A stretch of 64,000 bases of DNA from Aliiroseovarius sp. F20344 (GTDB taxonomy: Bacteria; Pseudomonadota; Alphaproteobacteria; Rhodobacterales; Rhodobacteraceae), in assembly GCF_023016155.1 (NCBI RefSeq), contig NZ_JALKBG010000003.1:372001-436000 (forward strand), in the 5' to 3' direction. The notes under the pieces are model-generated. The model was not told the origin of the DNA. It ran no database searches and was given only the letters and a program-made list of their open reading frames with translations. Numbering within the stretch: the first letter of the stretch is position 1; each line of letters opens with the position of its first letter. The translations under genes and the position numbers were made by a program. Of this stretch, positions 35,907 through 45,931 are shown in pieces.

Positions 35907-37160
35907 CTATGTGCCGGTATCCACTTTGACAAGCTGGCGTGCGCTTAACCAGCTTGCCAAAGCCATCGCCGCTGCGGTCGCAAGACAAAGTGGTAAGCCG
36001 CCAATCTGATAGGACAGCCCAGACAAAAGCGTTCCAATAAGACGTCCGGCAGCGTTGGACATATAATAGAAGCCCACATCCATCGTCACACGCTCGGCCT
36101 TTGTAAAAGCAAGGATCAGATACGAATGAAGCGAGCTGTTCACTGCGAAGACAAAACCGAAGATCATAAGCCCGGCGACCAGAACTGGGGTCAACCACGG
36201 ACCCGGGAAAAGCGCTGTGACCGCCAGCGCGCCAACGACAATTGTTAGAAGCCCTACCCAGAACGTGGCCAAAACAGGGAACTCTTGCGGATCGCGATTT
36301 GCGGCATTCAGAAGTTTGGGCGCCCAGGCCTGCACCGCCCCGTAGGCGATGATCCAAAGCGCCATAAAACTGCCAATCATGAAGAACGCAGCGCGATCCC
36401 CTGCGTTCGAGCCATCTGATACGACAGCATGAAAATAGACGGGAATGCCCACGACAAACCAAACATCCCGCGCGCCAAACAGGAACATGCGGGCCAGTGA
36501 CAAACGATTTATCCGTGTATCTTTTGACCAGACATGCGCGAATTTGGCTGATTTAGAGCCTTTGGGAAGCCCTTGCGGCATGAACGCGACCACGCCAATC
36601 AGGATCGCGCCCAGAACAATTGCCATCGCGATGACGGAGGGCGTAAAGCCGATCAGAGCCAGCAAAGCTGCGCCCAACAGGAAGCCAAACCCCTTTACGG
36701 CGTTCTTCGACCCAGTCAGGATCGCCACCCAACGGAACAGCCCGTCACCCTCGGGTGCGAGAAGCTTAACCGCGCTTTTCGATGACATTTTGGACAGGTC
36801 CTTGGCGACACCGGACATGCCTTGCACGATCATCACATAGATGACCGAGGTCACAACCGCCCAGTCTGCCGATAGCTGAGACAAAGCGATCAACGCTACA
36901 ATCTGTAAAGACAAACCCGCGTAGAGCGTAGATGTCAGCCCAAATCGCGCTGCAATCCATCCTGCGGACAGGTTGGTTGCGACGCCCATGAATTCATAGA
37001 GAAGGAACAACCAAGCCAGCGTAAATGGCGAGAACCCCAGCGTATGAAAATGCAAGAGCACCAACATCCGCAGCGCCCCGTCGGACAGCATAAACGCCCA
37101 ATAGGCAGCGGTTACCGCGACATAGGCCGCAAACCCCTCAGGCCGGTGGGTTAGAGTCAC
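35907..37160 (-). CDS. arsJ: MFS efflux protein ArsJ
   Basis: A 417-residue major-facilitator protein with about 12 hydrophobic segments. The pattern ([41 protein letters not shown], then [21 protein letters not shown]) is what I recall for ArsJ, which exports 1-arseno-3-phosphoglycerate. The partner GAPDH makes that compound from arsenate and lies immediately upstream, with GTG 37160 overlapping its stop (GTGA). This linkage is the main support. No arsR regulator or other ars gene is seen. Confidence 0.88.
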   Translation of the reverse strand: MTLTHRPEGFAAYVAVTAAYWAFMLSDGALRMLVLLHFHTLGFSPFTLAWLFLLYEFMGVATNLSAGWIAARFGLTSTLYAGLSLQIVALIALSQLSADWAVVTSVIYVMIVQGMSGVAKDLSKMSSKSAVKLLAPEGDGLFRWVAILTGSKNAVKGFGFLLGAALLALIGFTPSVIAMAIVLGAILIGVVAFMPQGLPKGSKSAKFAHVWSKDTRINRLSLARMFLFGARDVWFVVGIPVYFHAVVSDGSNAGDRAAFFMIGSFMALWIIAYGAVQAWAPKLLNAANRDPQEFPVLATFWVGLLTIVVGALAVTALFPGPWLTPVLVAGLMIFGFVFAVNSSLHSYLILAFTKAERVTMDVGFYYMSNAAGRLIGTLLSGLSYQIGGLPLCLATAAAMALASWLSARQLVKVDTGT

Positions 37161-38161
37161 ATTGAAGCTCCGACCATGCGGGCGACATCGGCCAATCGGC
37201 AGGCGTATCCCCACTCGTTATCGTACCAAGCATAGATCTTCACCTGCGTGCCATTGATCACCATGGTCGACAGCGCATCAATGATCGAGCTGCGTGGATC
37301 ATTGGTGTAGTCAGCAGATACAAGCGGACGTTCTTCGTAACCAAGAATACCCTTCAGGCTGCCCTCGGACGCTTCTTTAAAGAAGCCGTTGATTTCTTCG
37401 GCGGTGGTTTCACGCTCGACCTCAAACACACAATCGGTGAGCGAGGCATTCAGAAGCGGAACGCGCACGGCGTGACCGTTCAGGCGGCCCGTAAGCTCGG
37501 GGAAGATTTGCGTGATAGCTTTGGCCGAGCCTGTGGACGTCGGAATAAGTGAATTCAGGGCGGACCGCGCGCGGCGCAGATCCTTTGCGGGGCGGTCCAC
37601 GATGGTTTGGGTATTCGTTACGTCGTGAATCGTCGTCATCGAGCCATGTTTGATCCCAATCCGATCCAGAAGGACCTTCACGACGGGCGCTAGGCAGTTG
37701 GTCGTGCAAGACGCCGCAGTCACAAGGTCATGCCCGTCATACAGGTCATGATTCACGCCATACACGATGTTCAGGGCGTTCTCTTCCTTGACCGGGGCAG
37801 ACACGATTACCTTCTTCACGCCTGCCGCATAGTAGTGGGCAAGTTTCTCGTTCGTTTTGAACACACCGGTGCAGTCGATCACCATATCCACGCCCAGATC
37901 CTCCAACGGTAAGGCATCAAGCGTCCAAGACCCGGTAAGCGCCATTTCTTGCCCGTTGATCATGATGCTGTTTTCGCCAAACGAGAACTCTGCAGGCCAG
38001 CGGCCATGCACAGTATCCCATTCAAACAGATGCGCATGTTGCTGTGCGTCGCCAACTGGATCATTCAATAGAACGATGTCACCAGGAGCGCCGTTATCCA
38101 CAAGGTCCCGCAGAACCAGTTTGCCCATGCGTCCAAGCCCATTGATCGCGATGCGTGCCAT
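37157..38161 (-). CDS. ArsJ-associated glyceraldehyde-3-phosphate dehydrogenase
   Basis: A 334-residue GAPDH. The NAD fold begins [19 protein letters not shown], the catalytic Cys152 is in [11 protein letters not shown], and the C-terminal [15 protein letters not shown] is conserved. With arsenate instead of phosphate such enzymes form 1-arseno-3-phosphoglycerate, which ArsJ exports, giving arsenate resistance. Overlap with arsJ supports this specialised role over a glycolytic one. The gene is 80 bases downstream of the CysG-like gene on the same strand. Confidence 0.9.
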   Translation of the reverse strand: MARIAINGLGRMGKLVLRDLVDNGAPGDIVLLNDPVGDAQQHAHLFEWDTVHGRWPAEFSFGENSIMINGQEMALTGSWTLDALPLEDLGVDMVIDCTGVFKTNEKLAHYYAAGVKKVIVSAPVKEENALNIVYGVNHDLYDGHDLVTAASCTTNCLAPVVKVLLDRIGIKHGSMTTIHDVTNTQTIVDRPAKDLRRARSALNSLIPTSTGSAKAITQIFPELTGRLNGHAVRVPLLNASLTDCVFEVERETTAEEINGFFKEASEGSLKGILGYEERPLVSADYTNDPRSSIIDALSTMVINGTQVKIYAWYDNEWGYACRLADVARMVGASM

Positions 38162-38241
38162 TTCGTGCCCCTACTGTAAGATGCCGCCCAAGCGGGATAT
38201 GTCGAAGGGGTAACAGTTTTATGACGCTGACAACAGCCGGT

Positions 38242-39309
38242 CTAAAGTGACGCGCGTGGGGACAAGCTCATCGCATGAGGGTTTTGATCAGAGGTTTGGC
38301 TGAGCGAGATAACATTGCCTTCGGAATGCGTAGAATAGCCTGAATTAGAGACACCTGGAACAACCTGAACCTCGGTTCCCTGCCCAGTCAAACGAACACT
38401 CCAAGACTTCGCATCAGCGCGTTGTGCAGGATCACCTGAAACAAGCCAGACCACACGGCGGCCGCTATTGGCAAGCTTTGCGTAGCTATCAATCTCGGCT
38501 TCCTCGGCGATCATCCGCGTCGCGTCACGACGGGTGAGAGCCAGAATGTCTTTGGACAGCTGTGGATCATGCAAGATCACGTCGGCGCGCTGCATAACCG
38601 ACAAGGCGCGGAAGGTCAGAAGGTCCTGCGCACCTGACCCAATACCGACCAACCAAACACCACCCGTTTGATCCGGTCCTGAACCGGCCAGGCTTTGATC
38701 AATCAAATCCTCGGCACGAGTTTCATCCCCTGCCAGAAAGGCGTCACCAATGGGGCCTTCAATCATCTGCTCCCAGAACCGGCGACGCGCGCGCCCTCCG
38801 GTAATATGTGTCTCTATCACACCGCGAAAGCTGCTCAGAAAGCTCGCCAGCCGACCATAACCAGACGGCAAAAGTGACTCGATCCTTGCACGCAGAATGC
38901 GGGCAATTACAGGTGCCGCGCCACCGGTTGAGATCGCAATGGTGACGGGGCTGCGATCAACAATCGAAGGGGTGATGAAGTCGCATAAGGGCTTCACATC
39001 AGCGACGTTAACAAGCGCACCCTCTGCCTTTGCCGCAGCATGAAGAAATTCATCACGCTCAGGAACATCCGAAGCGCCATACGCAATGACACAGCCCGCG
39101 AAATCCGATTCCACTGGCAGTCGGGCGTAATGCGTTACACCCCGGCGGTTCAGCAAATCCAACACTTCACCCTCTGGCGCGGGATCAAACACATGAACCT
39201 GCGCGCCTGCATCCAAAGCACGCTCAACACGGCGGGCGGCAGTTGTCCCGCCGCCATCTATGACCACTTTTCGGCCTCTTATATCCAGAAAGATTGGCAG
39301 ATGATCCAT
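38242..39309 (-). CDS. Siroheme-synthase-like protein with short SUMT domain
   Basis: A 355-residue protein. Residues 1 to about 215 match the NAD-dependent precorrin-2 dehydrogenase/ferrochelatase part of CysG (LPIFLDIRGRKVVIDGGGTTAARR, STGGAAPVIARILRARIESLLP). From about 216 there is a shortened uroporphyrinogen methyltransferase-like segment (GGVWLVGIGSGAQDLLTFRALSVMQRADVILHD, then VVWLVSGDPAQR) of about 110 residues instead of about 245. The usual GAGPGD is altered to GIGSGAQ, so methyltransferase activity is doubtful. The protein is likely used for siroheme synthesis with a separate CobA. Confidence 0.82.
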   Translation of the reverse strand: MDHLPIFLDIRGRKVVIDGGGTTAARRVERALDAGAQVHVFDPAPEGEVLDLLNRRGVTHYARLPVESDFAGCVIAYGASDVPERDEFLHAAAKAEGALVNVADVKPLCDFITPSIVDRSPVTIAISTGGAAPVIARILRARIESLLPSGYGRLASFLSSFRGVIETHITGGRARRRFWEQMIEGPIGDAFLAGDETRAEDLIDQSLAGSGPDQTGGVWLVGIGSGAQDLLTFRALSVMQRADVILHDPQLSKDILALTRRDATRMIAEEAEIDSYAKLANSGRRVVWLVSGDPAQRADAKSWSVRLTGQGTEVQVVPGVSNSGYSTHSEGNVISLSQTSDQNPHAMSLSPRASL

Positions 39310-39632
39310 GTCGCGCCTCCGATGAGTTGCTGATCATATGTGCCCAAATGGGAAAAAGTTCCATAGTTTCAGTTGATTCGGAGCTCGCAAAAGGACGAAC
39401 TCACCTTTCAGGGCGGTCCACTAGCACAAATTCCCGGATTTCCCCCGGATTAAGGTAGATTGGTTGCGGGTTTTTGACGAATCTTTCGATCATTCCAGAT
39501 TGATTTTTTGGATATAAACGCAGGTTTTTCTGGACCTACCGACACCCCTGATACGTTCGTCATTTTGGGAACAAGCAAAACAGGGGAAATCCGCCAACTC
39601 GCAAAGCGAGGTTGTAGGACCAGCACAGCCAT
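39310..39632 (+). other. Intergenic region between cysG-like gene and soeA
   Basis: A 323-base gap between divergent genes with no convincing gene. It holds an 11-base-phased direct repeat (CCCGGATT at 39433 and 39444), a TTGACG followed by AT-rich sequence, and GATATAAA about 45 bases later that could be a -10 element. An imperfect hairpin (CAACTCGC/GCGAGGTTG) lies shortly before the soeA start. It probably holds the promoters of both genes. Confidence 0.5.
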
Positions 39633-42458
39633 ATGAGCACAGCCGAAAACAAACAGATCGACACATCCCCCGAGGTCTCGGACGAGATCCGGCAAACGAC
39701 CTGCTACATGTGTGCTTGCCGATGCGGCATCAATGTACACATGAAAGATGGCAAGGTCGCCTATATCGAAGGCAACCGTGACCACCCCGTAAACAAAGGG
39801 GTTCTTTGCGGCAAAGGGTCTTCCGGGATCATGCAGCACTATGCTCCTTCACGTTTGCGCGCGCCTTTGAAACGGGTTGGCCCGCGTGGCTCTGGTGAGT
39901 TTGAAGAGATTTCGTGGGACGAAGCGCTGGACATCGCCGCCGGATGGATGGGGCCGCTTCGTGAAACTGATCCGTCGAAGCTGGCGTTCTTTACTGGTCG
40001 CGATCAAAGCCAAAGCTTCACTTCTTGGTTCGCGCAGTCCTATGGCACACCCAATTATGCAGCGCATGGTGGGTTTTGCTCGGTCAACATGGCGGCGGCG
40101 GGCATCTATACGATGGGCGGTGCATTTTGGGAGTTCGGACAGCCCGACTGGGACCGCACCAAATTGTTCATGCTGTTCGGCGTGGCCGAAGACCACGATT
40201 CCAACCCAATCAAAATCGGCCTGGGCAAACTGAAAGAGCGTGGCGCGCGTGTAATCGGCGTTAACCCAATCCGGTCAGGCTATAACGCGATTGCGGACGA
40301 CTGGATTGGCATCACGCCCGGAACGGACGGTCTGTTCATCCTGGCCTTGGTGCACGAGCTGTTCCGCGCCGGCAAAGTCGATCTGAACTATCTGTCGCGC
40401 TACACCAACGCGGGCTTCATCGTAAATGAAGAGCCTAATTCGCCTGAAAAGGGACTTTTCTTGCGTGGCGAAACTGGCAAGCCACAGGTGCTCTGCCGCG
40501 AGACAGGCAAGCTAGAAGACTACGATGTGCCGGGTGTTATGCCGGATTTGGCGGCGACTTATCGTCATGCCGGTCAGTCTCACCGCCCAGTGTTCCAACT
40601 GATGGCGGAACGCTATCTCTCTGACGAATACGCGCCTGAGGCCGTCTCTGATCGGACAGGGATTCCCGCCGATAAGATCAAGTCAATCGCAGCCGAGCTG
40701 GCACATGTCGCCTTTGAAGAAGAGATTGTGCTGGATCAGCCTTGGACGGACTGGAAAGGCCAGAAGCACGACAAAATGATCGGGCGCCCGGTCAGTTTCC
40801 ACGCAATGCGCGGCATTTCTGCACATTCGAACGGCTTCCAGACCTGTCGCGCACTTCATGTGCTGCAGATTCTGCTGGGATCGGTCGAGGTTCCCGGTGG
40901 TTTCCGCTTTAAACCGCCTTATCCTAAACCCTATGACGCACATCCTGTGCCACATGTTGGTGTGACCGTTGGCGGTCCGCTTGATGGACCTCATCTTGGG
41001 TTCGTGCGTGGACCAGAGCATCTGGCGCTTAAGAAAGATGGTACAGCTGCGCGGATCGACAAGGCATTTACTTGGGAAAACCCGATGTCCAGCCACGGGC
41101 TGATGCATATGGTCATCTCGAACGCACACGCTGGTGATCCGTATAAAATCGACACCTTGTTCCTTTATATGGCCAACATGGCATGGAACTCTTCGATGAA
41201 CTCGTCCGAAGTTATGCGCATGCTGACAGACACGGATGAGAACGGCGATTATGTCATTCCGCACATCATTTATTCCGACGCATATAGCTCGGAAATGGTG
41301 GCATATGCGGATCTAATCCTGCCCGATACGACCTATTTGGAGCGTCACGACTGTATCAGCCTGCTGGATCGCCCGATCTGCGAGGCGGATGGCGCGGCAG
41401 ATGCGATCCGTTGGCCAGTTGTTGAGCCTGACCGCGATGTGCGCGGGTTCCAGACTGTCCTGATCCAGCTGGGGGCCAAGATGGGCTTGCCGGGTTTTGT
41501 GAACGAAGACGGTAGCGCGAAATTCGAAGATTACGCCGATTACATCGTGAATCATGAACGGCGACCGGGTGTTGGTCCCTTGGCGGGATGGCGTGGTCCC
41601 GACGGCAACGGAAAAGGCCGAGGAGAGCCAAATCAAGCCCAACTCGACAAATACATCGAGAATGGCGGCTTTTGGGTTGATCATATCCCTGAGAACGCGA
41701 CCTTCTATAAGCCGTGGAACAAGCACTACCAGGAATGGGCCGTGAAGCGCGGCATCTTTGATGTCGAAAGCCCATATGTGTTCAGCTTGTATGTTGAACC
41801 GATGCGGAAATTTCAACTGGCCGCTGAAGGTCATGGGGACCGTCAACCGCCCGACAATCTGCGTGAACGCATCGGTCGCACAATGGATCCTTTGCCAATC
41901 TGGTATGAACCGTTCGAGGACGGGAATGTAGACACTGAAGAATACCCGATCCACGCGCTGACCCAGCGTCCGATGCACATGTATCATTCGTGGGGAACGC
42001 AAAATGCTTGGTTGCGTCAGATCACGGGCAAAAACTACCTGTATCTGCCGACGAAGATCTGGGAAGCGAACGGGTTTGAAGATGGCGACTATGCCACGGT
42101 GTCTTCTGTCCACGGCTCGATCACCGTACCTGTTGCACATCACGCCGGGCTGAACGGTGACACCGTTTGGACCTGGAACGCGATCGGCAAACGCAAAGGC
42201 GCTTGGGCCCTTGATGAAGGCGCACCCGAAGCCAATGAAGGTTTCCTTTTGAACCACCTGATCAACGAGCTTCAGCCACCCAAAGGGGACGGGCTGCGCT
42301 GGTCGAACTCTGACCCGATTACAGGGCAAGCAGCGTGGTTTGATCTACGGGTAAAAATCGAAAAAGCAGTGACTAAACCGGCTGAAAGCCAGCCTTCTTA
42401 TCCGCCAATCAAGTCTCCGGTTGGCAAAGGCCCTAAAACAGTGGCGAGGAAGATCTGA
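39633..42458 (+). CDS. soeA: Sulfite dehydrogenase catalytic subunit (SoeA-like)
   Basis: A 941-residue molybdopterin oxidoreductase of the DMSO-reductase family. The [4Fe-4S] cysteines are C24, C27, C31 and C59 (CYMCACRC, then GVLCGKG). Further parts are the bis-MGD folds and the C-terminal beta-barrel (THALTQRPMHMYHSWGTQNAWLRQI). There is no Tat signal (it begins MSTAENKQIDTSPE), so it should face the cytoplasm as SoeA does. With SoeB and SoeC it would oxidise sulfite to sulfate and pass electrons to quinone. The substrate assignment comes from architecture and lack of Tat, not biochemistry. Confidence 0.8.
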   Translation: MSTAENKQIDTSPEVSDEIRQTTCYMCACRCGINVHMKDGKVAYIEGNRDHPVNKGVLCGKGSSGIMQHYAPSRLRAPLKRVGPRGSGEFEEISWDEALDIAAGWMGPLRETDPSKLAFFTGRDQSQSFTSWFAQSYGTPNYAAHGGFCSVNMAAAGIYTMGGAFWEFGQPDWDRTKLFMLFGVAEDHDSNPIKIGLGKLKERGARVIGVNPIRSGYNAIADDWIGITPGTDGLFILALVHELFRAGKVDLNYLSRYTNAGFIVNEEPNSPEKGLFLRGETGKPQVLCRETGKLEDYDVPGVMPDLAATYRHAGQSHRPVFQLMAERYLSDEYAPEAVSDRTGIPADKIKSIAAELAHVAFEEEIVLDQPWTDWKGQKHDKMIGRPVSFHAMRGISAHSNGFQTCRALHVLQILLGSVEVPGGFRFKPPYPKPYDAHPVPHVGVTVGGPLDGPHLGFVRGPEHLALKKDGTAARIDKAFTWENPMSSHGLMHMVISNAHAGDPYKIDTLFLYMANMAWNSSMNSSEVMRMLTDTDENGDYVIPHIIYSDAYSSEMVAYADLILPDTTYLERHDCISLLDRPICEADGAADAIRWPVVEPDRDVRGFQTVLIQLGAKMGLPGFVNEDGSAKFEDYADYIVNHERRPGVGPLAGWRGPDGNGKGRGEPNQAQLDKYIENGGFWVDHIPENATFYKPWNKHYQEWAVKRGIFDVESPYVFSLYVEPMRKFQLAAEGHGDRQPPDNLRERIGRTMDPLPIWYEPFEDGNVDTEEYPIHALTQRPMHMYHSWGTQNAWLRQITGKNYLYLPTKIWEANGFEDGDYATVSSVHGSITVPVAHHAGLNGDTVWTWNAIGKRKGAWALDEGAPEANEGFLLNHLINELQPPKGDGLRWSNSDPITGQAAWFDLRVKIEKAVTKPAESQPSYPPIKSPVGKGPKTVARKI

Positions 42459-43189
42459 TGACCGCTTTGCCTGCAAAAACCGATATGAAACTGGGTCTGG
42501 TCATCGACCTTGATACCTGCGTGGGCTGCCATGGGTGTGTGACCGCCTGTAAGGGTTGGAACACACAGAACTACGGCGCGCCACTTTCGGATCAGGATGC
42601 CTATGGCGCGGATCCGTCGGGCACGTTCTTGAACCGCGTGTTCAGCTACGAAGCGCAGCAAGAGGGCTGCGCCTCTCAAACCGTGCATATGCCGCGGTCT
42701 TGCCTACACTGTGAAGACGCGCCCTGCGTCACCGTTTGCCCAACCGGCGCAAGTTATAAGCGCGAGGAAGACGGCATCGTGTTGGTCGACGAAGACCGCT
42801 GCATCGGTTGCGGGTTATGCGCTTGGTCCTGCCCCTATGGTGCCCGTGAACTGGATCGCGAAGCTGGCATCATGAAGAAATGCACGCTCTGCGTGGATCG
42901 GATCTACAATGAAAACCTGCCCGAAGAGGACCGCGTGCCCGCTTGTGTGCGCACTTGCCCTTCTGGCGCACGCCATTTCGGAGATCTTGGCGATCCCGAA
43001 AGCGATGTGTCGAAACTGGTAGCAGATCGCGGTGGGTTTGACCTTATGCCCGACTTGGGCACCAAGCCCGTGAACAAATACCTGCCACCACGCCCAAAAG
43101 ATCAGCTGGACACCACGCCTTTGAACACCGTTGCCGACGAGCCAAAGGGCTTTCTTGGCTGGTTGGACAAAGCGCTGGACAAGCTCTGA
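42458..43189 (+). CDS. soeB: Iron-sulfur subunit SoeB
   Basis: A 243-residue DmsB/NrfC-type ferredoxin subunit. Several cysteine clusters for four [4Fe-4S] centres are visible: CVGCHGCVTACKGWN, SCLHCEDAPCVTVCPTGA, RCIGCGLCAWSCPYGA and KCTLCVDRI with VPACVRTCPSGA. It carries electrons from the molybdenum subunit to the membrane anchor. Its ATG overlaps the soeA stop, and soeC follows 12 bases later. Confidence 0.88.
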   Translation: MTALPAKTDMKLGLVIDLDTCVGCHGCVTACKGWNTQNYGAPLSDQDAYGADPSGTFLNRVFSYEAQQEGCASQTVHMPRSCLHCEDAPCVTVCPTGASYKREEDGIVLVDEDRCIGCGLCAWSCPYGARELDREAGIMKKCTLCVDRIYNENLPEEDRVPACVRTCPSGARHFGDLGDPESDVSKLVADRGGFDLMPDLGTKPVNKYLPPRPKDQLDTTPLNTVADEPKGFLGWLDKALDKL

Positions 43190-43201
43190 CGGAGGAAACG
43201 G

Positions 43202-44071
43202 ATGCATCCCGCACCCAGTGTTATCATCTTCACCACCTTTTCCGGGCTTGGCTTCGGGCTTTTGGCCTGGATGGGCCTTGGTATCCCCGATGTCGGCGGC
43301 ATGACGCTTTTTGCGTTTTTTGTCATCGCCTATGTGCTGGCGGCGGGGGGGCTTTTGGCCTCGACCTTCCATTTGGGCAACAAAAAGAATGCGATCTATG
43401 CGTTCAGCCAATGGCGTACATCGTGGCTAAGCCGTGAAGGCGTGGCCGCAGTGGCCACGTTGCTTTTGTTTGGACTTGTCGCGCTTGCACGGATCTTCCT
43501 TGGGGCTGAAATGGCATTTTCAGGTGCAATAGGCTCTGTTTTTGCGCTGATCACAGTTTTCACGACCTCGATGATCTATACGCAGCTCAAGACGATCTCG
43601 CGTTGGAACCAGCCGCTAACTCCCATTCTATTTCTGCTTCATGCGATCGGAGGCGGCGCGCTTTTGGCCGGTGAGGCAAAGATCGCCGGCGTGTTGTTGG
43701 CGGCCTTGGCCGTCGTCATGTGGCTGCACTGGCAACAGGGCGATGCACGCGCGGCCAAACGTGGCACTTTGGGCGACGCGACCGGGCTTGGCCATCTGGG
43801 CGAAGTGCGCATGTTCGAAAGCGGTCACACCGCGCGCAACTATGTGCTGGACGAAATGGTTTATCGCGTGGGGCGCAAACACGCCCAGAAGCTGCGCCTG
43901 ATCGCGCTGGGCCTTGCCGCCGTGCTGCCTGCTGCAATCCTGCTGCTGACCCCCGCGGGGCATGTTACGGCTTTCATCGCTTTGGCCCTGCACATCGCGG
44001 GCGCCATCATCGGCCGTTGGCTGTTCTTCGCCGAAGCTGAGCATGTTGTTGGGCTTTATTACGGCAAGTAA
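43202..44071 (+). CDS. soeC: Membrane anchor SoeC (DmsC-like)
   Basis: A 289-residue integral membrane protein with about eight hydrophobic segments in the DmsC/NrfD-like pattern (MHPAPSVIIFTTFSGLGFGLLAWMG, FHLGNKKNAIYAFSQWRTSWLSREG, and the final LHIAGAIIGRWLFFAEAEHVVGLYYG). It anchors SoeAB to the inner membrane and reduces quinone. A GGAGGAAAC ribosome site precedes it, and it closes the soeABC operon. Confidence 0.88.
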   Translation: MHPAPSVIIFTTFSGLGFGLLAWMGLGIPDVGGMTLFAFFVIAYVLAAGGLLASTFHLGNKKNAIYAFSQWRTSWLSREGVAAVATLLLFGLVALARIFLGAEMAFSGAIGSVFALITVFTTSMIYTQLKTISRWNQPLTPILFLLHAIGGGALLAGEAKIAGVLLAALAVVMWLHWQQGDARAAKRGTLGDATGLGHLGEVRMFESGHTARNYVLDEMVYRVGRKHAQKLRLIALGLAAVLPAAILLLTPAGHVTAFIALALHIAGAIIGRWLFFAEAEHVVGLYYGK

Positions 44072-44135
44072 CCCTTTTCATTGAACCTTCATCCTCGTGG
44101 GCCTATCACGGGGATGAATTATGAATGAGGGCGAC

Positions 44136-44747
44136 ATGGCCAACCATCTTTACAAGCGCGATCTTCCCGATGGGCTGGACCTTGGTCCGGTCGTAGCTAT
44201 CGACTGTGAAACCATGGGACTAAACCCACATCGTGACCGCCTGTGTGTGGTGCAGATGTCAGGTGGCGACGGGAATGCGCATTTGGTGCAGGTCGAAAAG
44301 GGGCAGACCAGTGCGCCCAACCTGGAAAAGATGCTGACCGACCCGAATGTTCTGAAGATCTTCCATTTCGGTCGCTTTGACATTGCTGCGATGCTGAACG
44401 CCTTTGGTGTGGTCACAGCGCCCGTTTATTGCACCAAGATCGCCTCGAAACTGGTGCGCACCTATACGGATCGGCACGGGTTGAAGAACCTTCTGGATCA
44501 GCTTTTGAAAGTTGATGTCTCCAAACAGCAGCAGATGAGTGACTGGGGCGCAGAAGAACTGAGCCCGGCGCAACTGGACTATGCCGCGTCGGACGTCCTG
44601 TACCTGCATCGTTTGCGGGAAGAGCTGGACCAGCGCCTCGCCCGCGAAGGTCGGACTGAAATGGCGCAGGCCTGTTTCGACTTCCTGCCCATGCGGGCGC
44701 AGCTGGATTTGGCGGGCTGGCCCGAACAGGACATCTTTGCGCATTAA
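44136..44747 (+). CDS. rnd: RNase D-type 3'-5' exonuclease
   Basis: A 203-residue protein with only the DEDD exonuclease domain, about half the length of E. coli RNase D, which adds HRDC domains. The motifs are VVAIDCETMGLNPHRD (DxE), LKIFHFGRFDIAAML and LDYAASDVLYLHRL. It may process tRNA 3' ends. ATG 44136 follows GAGGGCGAC; an upstream ATG at 44121 adds five residues. It precedes lptC on the same strand by 66 bases. Confidence 0.9.
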   Translation: MANHLYKRDLPDGLDLGPVVAIDCETMGLNPHRDRLCVVQMSGGDGNAHLVQVEKGQTSAPNLEKMLTDPNVLKIFHFGRFDIAAMLNAFGVVTAPVYCTKIASKLVRTYTDRHGLKNLLDQLLKVDVSKQQQMSDWGAEELSPAQLDYAASDVLYLHRLREELDQRLAREGRTEMAQACFDFLPMRAQLDLAGWPEQDIFAH

Positions 44748-44813
44748 ACGGTCAGACTTGGAATTCGGGTTCTGGACGCTAGATAACCAATAGACCCTAA
44801 GAAAGCCCTATTC

Positions 44814-45437
44814 ATGTCCGGCACCGGAATCACATATTCGCGCATCGTGAACTGGCTGAAGATCATTCTGCCAGCCGCTGCGCTTGTGTTGCTGTCGCTC
44901 ATGTTTCTGGTGTCAAAATCCGTCGACCCAACAACATCGCTGACCTATGCACGGATCAATCTGGATGAACTGACGGGCGAACAAAAGATCACCAATCCAC
45001 GGTTTTCAAGCGTGACAGAAGATGGTGCGGCAATTCAGTTCAAAGCTGAAAGCGCTGCGCCTGATGCTGAAAGGTCTAATCACTTCAAGGCCTTGGCACT
45101 TGAGGCCGATATTGAGACACCGGACGGCGCGCAGGTGAACATCAAAGCTGCACATGCGGATATTGATGGGGAAACCAACCAGATCAATCTGTCTGGCGGT
45201 GTATCTTTGCACACGTCGACCGACTATTGGATTTCGACCGAAACCCTGACCACAGCCATGGATTCCACCTACGTTGCCAGCAACGGCCCTGTCGAAGCGA
45301 CCGGCCCGATGGGTGACCTTTCCGCCGGTGATGCGGTCATTTCCCGCCAAGAGGGAGAGGGCGGCGGATATGTTCTTGTTTTCAAGGACGGGGTGAAGCT
45401 GGTATATGATCCAAAAGACAAGGGGGAAACCCGGTGA
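44814..45437 (+). CDS. lptC: LPS transport protein LptC
   Basis: A 207-residue protein. One N-terminal transmembrane helix (WLKIILPAAALVLLSLMFLVS) anchors a periplasmic beta-jellyroll domain (NPRFSSVTEDGAAIQFKAESA, INLSGGVSLHTSTDYWISTETL). LptC links the LptB2FG complex in the inner membrane to the periplasmic LptA bridge. Weakly conserved, but followed by lptA (four-base overlap) and lptB, which secures the call. Confidence 0.92.
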   Translation: MSGTGITYSRIVNWLKIILPAAALVLLSLMFLVSKSVDPTTSLTYARINLDELTGEQKITNPRFSSVTEDGAAIQFKAESAAPDAERSNHFKALALEADIETPDGAQVNIKAAHADIDGETNQINLSGGVSLHTSTDYWISTETLTTAMDSTYVASNGPVEATGPMGDLSAGDAVISRQEGEGGGYVLVFKDGVKLVYDPKDKGETR

Positions 45438-45931
45438 TCAAACGCAGTATTCTTTATCCGCTTCTGGTGGCAATTTGCCTGCCTGTCACAGCCTATGCGC
45501 AAGCTCAGGTGGCGTTTGGCGGGTTGAAGCACGACAGCAGCCTGCCGATTGAAATCTCGGCCGATCAGTTGGCGGTGGACCAAGCAAGCGGCTCGGCTAC
45601 TTTTTCCGGCAACGTGATGATCGGGCAGGGCGAAATGCGTTTGAGTGCAGGCAAAGTGCGCGTTGAATACGCCACCGGTACGGACACAACCGGCGAAATC
45701 TCGCGTTTGCATGCCACGGGCGGCGTTACTTTGGTAAATGGCGCTGAAGCTGCCGAAGCACGTGAAGCGGTTTACACCATTGCTTCTGGAGTTGTGGTCA
45801 TGACGGGCGGAGTGATCCTGACACAGGGCCAAAACGCCTTGTCTTCAGAAAAGCTGACCGTGAACCTGAAATCCGGCACGGGCCAGATGGACGGACGCGT
45901 AAAATCAATCATTCAAACCGGGTCGAACTGA
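45434..45931 (+). CDS. lptA: Periplasmic LPS bridge protein LptA
   Basis: A 165-residue protein with signal peptide ending in TAYAQAQ. The OstA-like repeats are SLPIEISADQLAVDQASGSATFSGNV and TGEISRLHATGGVTLVNGAEAAEAREAVY. LptA units form the beta-jellyroll filament that carries LPS to LptDE. It overlaps lptC upstream, and its TGA stop overlaps the lptB ATG by one base. Confidence 0.93.
   Translation: MIKRSILYPLLVAICLPVTAYAQAQVAFGGLKHDSSLPIEISADQLAVDQASGSATFSGNVMIGQGEMRLSAGKVRVEYATGTDTTGEISRLHATGGVTLVNGAEAAEAREAVYTIASGVVVMTGGVILTQGQNALSSEKLTVNLKSGTGQMDGRVKSIIQTGSN

Noticed and set aside
39633-42458. Periplasmic DMSO/TMAO or tetrathionate reductase
   Set aside because: No Tat signal at the N-terminus, and the B and C subunits match the cytoplasmic sulfite dehydrogenase arrangement better.
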